DNA of 23,726 bases, taken from assembly GCA_009602725.1 (NCBI GenBank), contig WELB01000126.1, positions 75,659-99,384 on the forward strand, in the 5' to 3' direction. The position numbers and the translations under genes are program-made. Of this stretch, positions 21,401 to 23,726 are shown piece after piece. Under the pieces are notes generated by a model that was not told where the DNA came from, made no database searches, and worked only from the letters and a program-made list of their open reading frames with translations. This stretch comes from Spirogloea muscicola (Eukaryota > Streptophyta > Zygnematophyceae > Spirogloeales > Spirogloeaceae). How positions within the stretch are numbered: the first letter of the stretch is position 1; every line of letters begins with the position of its first letter.

Positions 21401-21412
21401 GAGCTCCTAGGA
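21395..21412. repeat. Perfect 18-bp palindrome across the transporter stop codon
   Basis: TCCTAGGAGCTCCTAGGA equals its own reverse complement. It includes the TAG stop (21398-21400) of the ZIFL transporter. As RNA it can form only a short hairpin; as DNA it is a symmetric site. It may be chance. Confidence 0.9.
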
Positions 21413-22318
21413 GGTGACCAGATATTGCCCTACACTTCTGCCTTTTGATGGCAAATTGATCAATTCTTTGGGCAGCATTGCCTTCACTGATTTTGCACGC
21501 TTTCTAACATGAGGTTGATCAGTTGCACACAGCTGGTATAGCTGCCGCTAAAGCCAGACTTGCAAGTGCGCCCGCACATGATTTTGCCCATCTCAATTGT
21601 GCCAATCACAGCACATCTTAGGTCCCACTGACTTAGTAAGAAGTCCCATCATCTTATATTTATGGGGCAACATTTAGCAATATGGCAAGGGACCACTCAT
21701 GCGACTGCAAATTAAGTCCCTGAAGTACGTGCAGCGGTACTGAGCTACAAATCTCTAGTAAAGGAATGTTAATATAGTTCTTGGTAGTTGTTGTTCTCTT
21801 GCTTCTGCACTTCTTGAGTAGAGTGTTTGTCCCGCTCCACCTGTTGTCTACAATCCACAAAACATGACATACTGCAGACAACAGCAGTTCATGCACTTGA
21901 CATGCTGATGACGAAGCTGACCAACTTATTCACTTGAAGCATTCTGCCATTGAGTAACAGACCAGGCTTTCCTGCTGAGGTTTTCATGATGGTCCTGACC
22001 ACCCCGCCATCCATGGTAGCAGGGCGTCGTTCCCACAACTCGTGCAACTGACCCAAGACTCTTCTTGGTAGGTGCTGAAAGCGATGTAGAAGTGAAGCAA
22101 AAATGTGGTAGAAGCCCACATCGACCTGAGCTAAGCAAGGATTTTACATGCTAAAACAGATATGTTTACAATGTGGTGGCCAAATGATATGAAAGTGGGT
22201 AGACAGGGATGAACAATGGTAGTCAGATTCTTGACAGACGGGGGCCAAGCTATGGTACATAGCCACTGCCATGCGGCAGCTTGCATAAAGAGCCTTGATG
22301 AGGGCATGCCTTGGGGCA
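21401..22318. other. Convergent 3' flanks of ZIFL transporter and GAR1
   Basis: No coding region is supported. Base composition falls to roughly half AT, frames are short, and none shows family motifs. The region should hold the 3' UTRs of the transporter (plus) and GAR1 (minus). Minus-strand TGTAA elements lie at 22144-22148 and 22166-22170; I see none on the plus strand. Confidence 0.5.
22144..22170 (-). promoter_or_regulatory. Putative UGUAA polyadenylation signals for GAR1
   Basis: Two TTACA pentamers on the plus strand (22144-22148 and 22166-22170) read TGTAA in the GAR1 direction, about 150 and 170 nt past its stop. Two copies at a usual algal 3' UTR distance make this better supported than a single match. 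Confidence 0.4.
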
Positions 22319-23726
22319 TCAACCTCGGCCTCGGCCCCTGAACCCTCCAGCACCCCTGCGTCCTCCCCGGAAGCCACCGCCCGGGCTGCCACCACGGAAG
22401 CCCCCGCCTCCTCCCCTCGAGGCGCCCCGAAAGCCCCCGCCCTCTCTGCCGCCTCGGAAGCCACCTCCTCGACCACCCCGGAAGCCACCCCGCTGACCTC
22501 CCCGTCCTGCGTGGGGCCACAAAAGGCTTGGGGAAATGGTTCATGTTGGACTGCAAGACACTCGCAGCCCAAAGAACACAGAACACAGACTCCTACAGGC
22601 GATGTATCCATCACAGAAACAAATAGGCCCCGTGAACTGCCAGCAAAGATAGTCATGGGTTTGAATATCGCCCCATGTGATGTCCAGCAAAGCTGGGAGG
22701 AGGCTGCCTCCTCACCTCCCCGGGCTCCACCTCGACCTCCACCTCGCCCTCCTCCTCCACCCTCTCCCCTGCCCAAAGTGGAGCTTGAATGCATTAGCTT
22801 TTGGAGGTCCCGGACACGAGCATGGCAGTCTGCAGCTCGGTGCAATGCAGCTCATCCATGTCCAATACGGAAAACAAGAAACAGGTCTTCCTGAAGCAGC
22901 CTCCGTCCAAGACTGAGGCTGCAACTTGGTGCAGCATGGGCCCCTTACTTTGGCTGCGGCAGGAAGCGCTGGAGAGGCAGCAGCTTGTTTGGGTCAATGA
23001 AGAACTTGTCGCCCACACCGTAGGAGGAAGCAATCACGCCCTCCTGCATCTTCACGGAGAAGTACTGCACAAGGGCCAGAGGAGACACAGCATGCTGTCC
23101 TTGGCTAGCAGTCCTCCGCTGCGGCCGGCCGCTTTGTCCATGACCACTTAGACTTTGTCCATGACCAACTAGGGCAAGACAGGCTGCTATGCCGTCTGTG
23201 CACGTCGTGGACGAGCGCGCCAGGGCATGCGAGCAAGCACCCAAGCACTGTAATGTGCGAGGGGTGACACCACATCAAACTCGTCCCACGTTCCACTTGT
23301 CCGATACTATACCCCGCATGTGAAGTTCGGCTTGGGGCGCTAGAGGCAGCCGCCTTCTGCTCGTCACCGGAGGCGCGGCGCAAGCGGGGTCGTGGCCAGC
23401 AGACTGACCGACTCGTTGATGGGCCCGAAGATCTCCTCCACCTTCCCGATCTGCGTCTTGTTCTCCAGGTAGATGGGCGCGTTGAAGTACGGCACCTTGT
23501 CCGCCGTCAGCTTCACCACCGCCTCGCCCTCGCAGGCGTGCAGGAACGTCGACACCTCTGCGCCAGCGCACGGCAGCCGAGGCGCACGCCCGGCCGTCAG
23601 GCAGCGGCGCGTCGGGGCTGCCGCGCTCGGGGCCTCTCGTCAGTGGCGGAGCCCGCGGCGGCGGCGGCCCCACCGATGACCTCCTCGGGCGGGCCGTCGT
23701 AGTAGCCGCCGCCGCGGCCGCGCCCG
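22319..23726 (-). CDS. GAR1: GAR1, H/ACA snoRNP core protein (5' partial, 5 exons)
   Basis: Minus-strand exons: >23726-23674, 23557-23409, 23064-22949, 22768-22716 and 22506-22319; phases 1, 0, 2 and 1 all agree. The visible 185 or so residues begin in a [17 protein letters not shown] segment, so the start lies beyond the right edge. The core [53 protein letters not shown] and [20 protein letters not shown] is a near-canonical GAR1 beta-barrel. The C-terminus is a long RGG/GGFRGG domain encoded by exons 4 and 5. GAR1 joins dyskerin, NOP10 and NHP2 in H/ACA particles that convert uridine to pseudouridine in rRNA and snRNA, acting in nucleoli and Cajal bodies. RGG domains on both sides of the core are the eukaryotic arrangement. 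NAF1 shares the core but lacks this compact RGG layout. Confidence 0.95.

Noticed and set aside
22295-22894. 199-residue plus-strand Pro/Ala-rich frame
   Set aside because: It is the antisense of the GAR1 RGG-coding exons and its intron.
1-23726. Mobile elements, virus-like elements, CRISPR arrays or bacterial gene clusters
   Set aside because: I saw no transposase, reverse transcriptase, integrase or capsid-like translation, no terminal repeats and no regularly spaced repeats.

Overview
This is a gene-dense, spliced eukaryotic nuclear window without an operon, CRISPR array, rRNA, tRNA or mobile element that I can recognise. High GC, short introns (mostly about 70-440 nt), GT-AG junctions with many GTGAG/GTGCG donors, GCC/CGG-rich leaders, UGUAA-type poly(A) signals and proteins closest in motif to plant families point to a core chlorophyte green alga, probably a trebouxiophyte. 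The organism call is inference from gene style, not a database match.

Five conserved genes account for the window. (1) Positions 1-6680, plus strand: a TMEM131-like protein, cut at the left edge inside its signal peptide, with PapD/ASH-like beta repeats, one membrane span and a long disordered tail. (2) Positions 7499-8198, minus strand: a three-exon BAP29/BAP31-like ER membrane protein that stops right after the third membrane span. (3) Positions 8508-15566, plus strand: an 11-exon GIGYF/EXA1-type GYF-domain translational regulator of about 1,817 residues, with an eIF4E-binding motif, Q-rich tracts and the conserved C-terminal module. (4) Positions 17638-21400, plus strand: an 11-exon ZIFL-type major facilitator transporter of about 633 residues with an unusually long central loop. 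(5) Positions 22319 to beyond 23726, minus strand: GAR1, an H/ACA snoRNP core protein, cut at the right edge in its N-terminal GR-rich part.

Layout: genes 1 and 2 are convergent (6681-7498 holds the 3' ends). Genes 2 and 3 are divergent and share a 309-bp interval with two CGG/CCG triplet tracts, one beside the window's only ambiguous base. Between genes 3 and 4 lie about 1.9 kb without a convincing gene but with a 187-bp tandem duplication and a nested 21-bp one. Genes 4 and 5 are convergent. Exon junctions were chosen because splice sites, reading phase and family conservation agree; every model keeps phase throughout. The weak junctions are the GIGYF exon 7/8 junction, the ZIFL exon 1/2 acceptor, the GIGYF exon 3/4 acceptor and the TMEM131 exon 6/7 donor.

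The genes are not an obvious functional system: two or three belong to the secretory/membrane pathway (TMEM131-like, BAP-like, ZIFL) and two to RNA biology (GIGYF, GAR1). I found no previously undescribed system. The most interesting items are non-coding: the paired triplet repeats in a bidirectional promoter, the tandem duplication upstream of the transporter, a perfect 18-bp palindrome across a stop codon, and possible alternative splicing at the GIGYF C-terminus.
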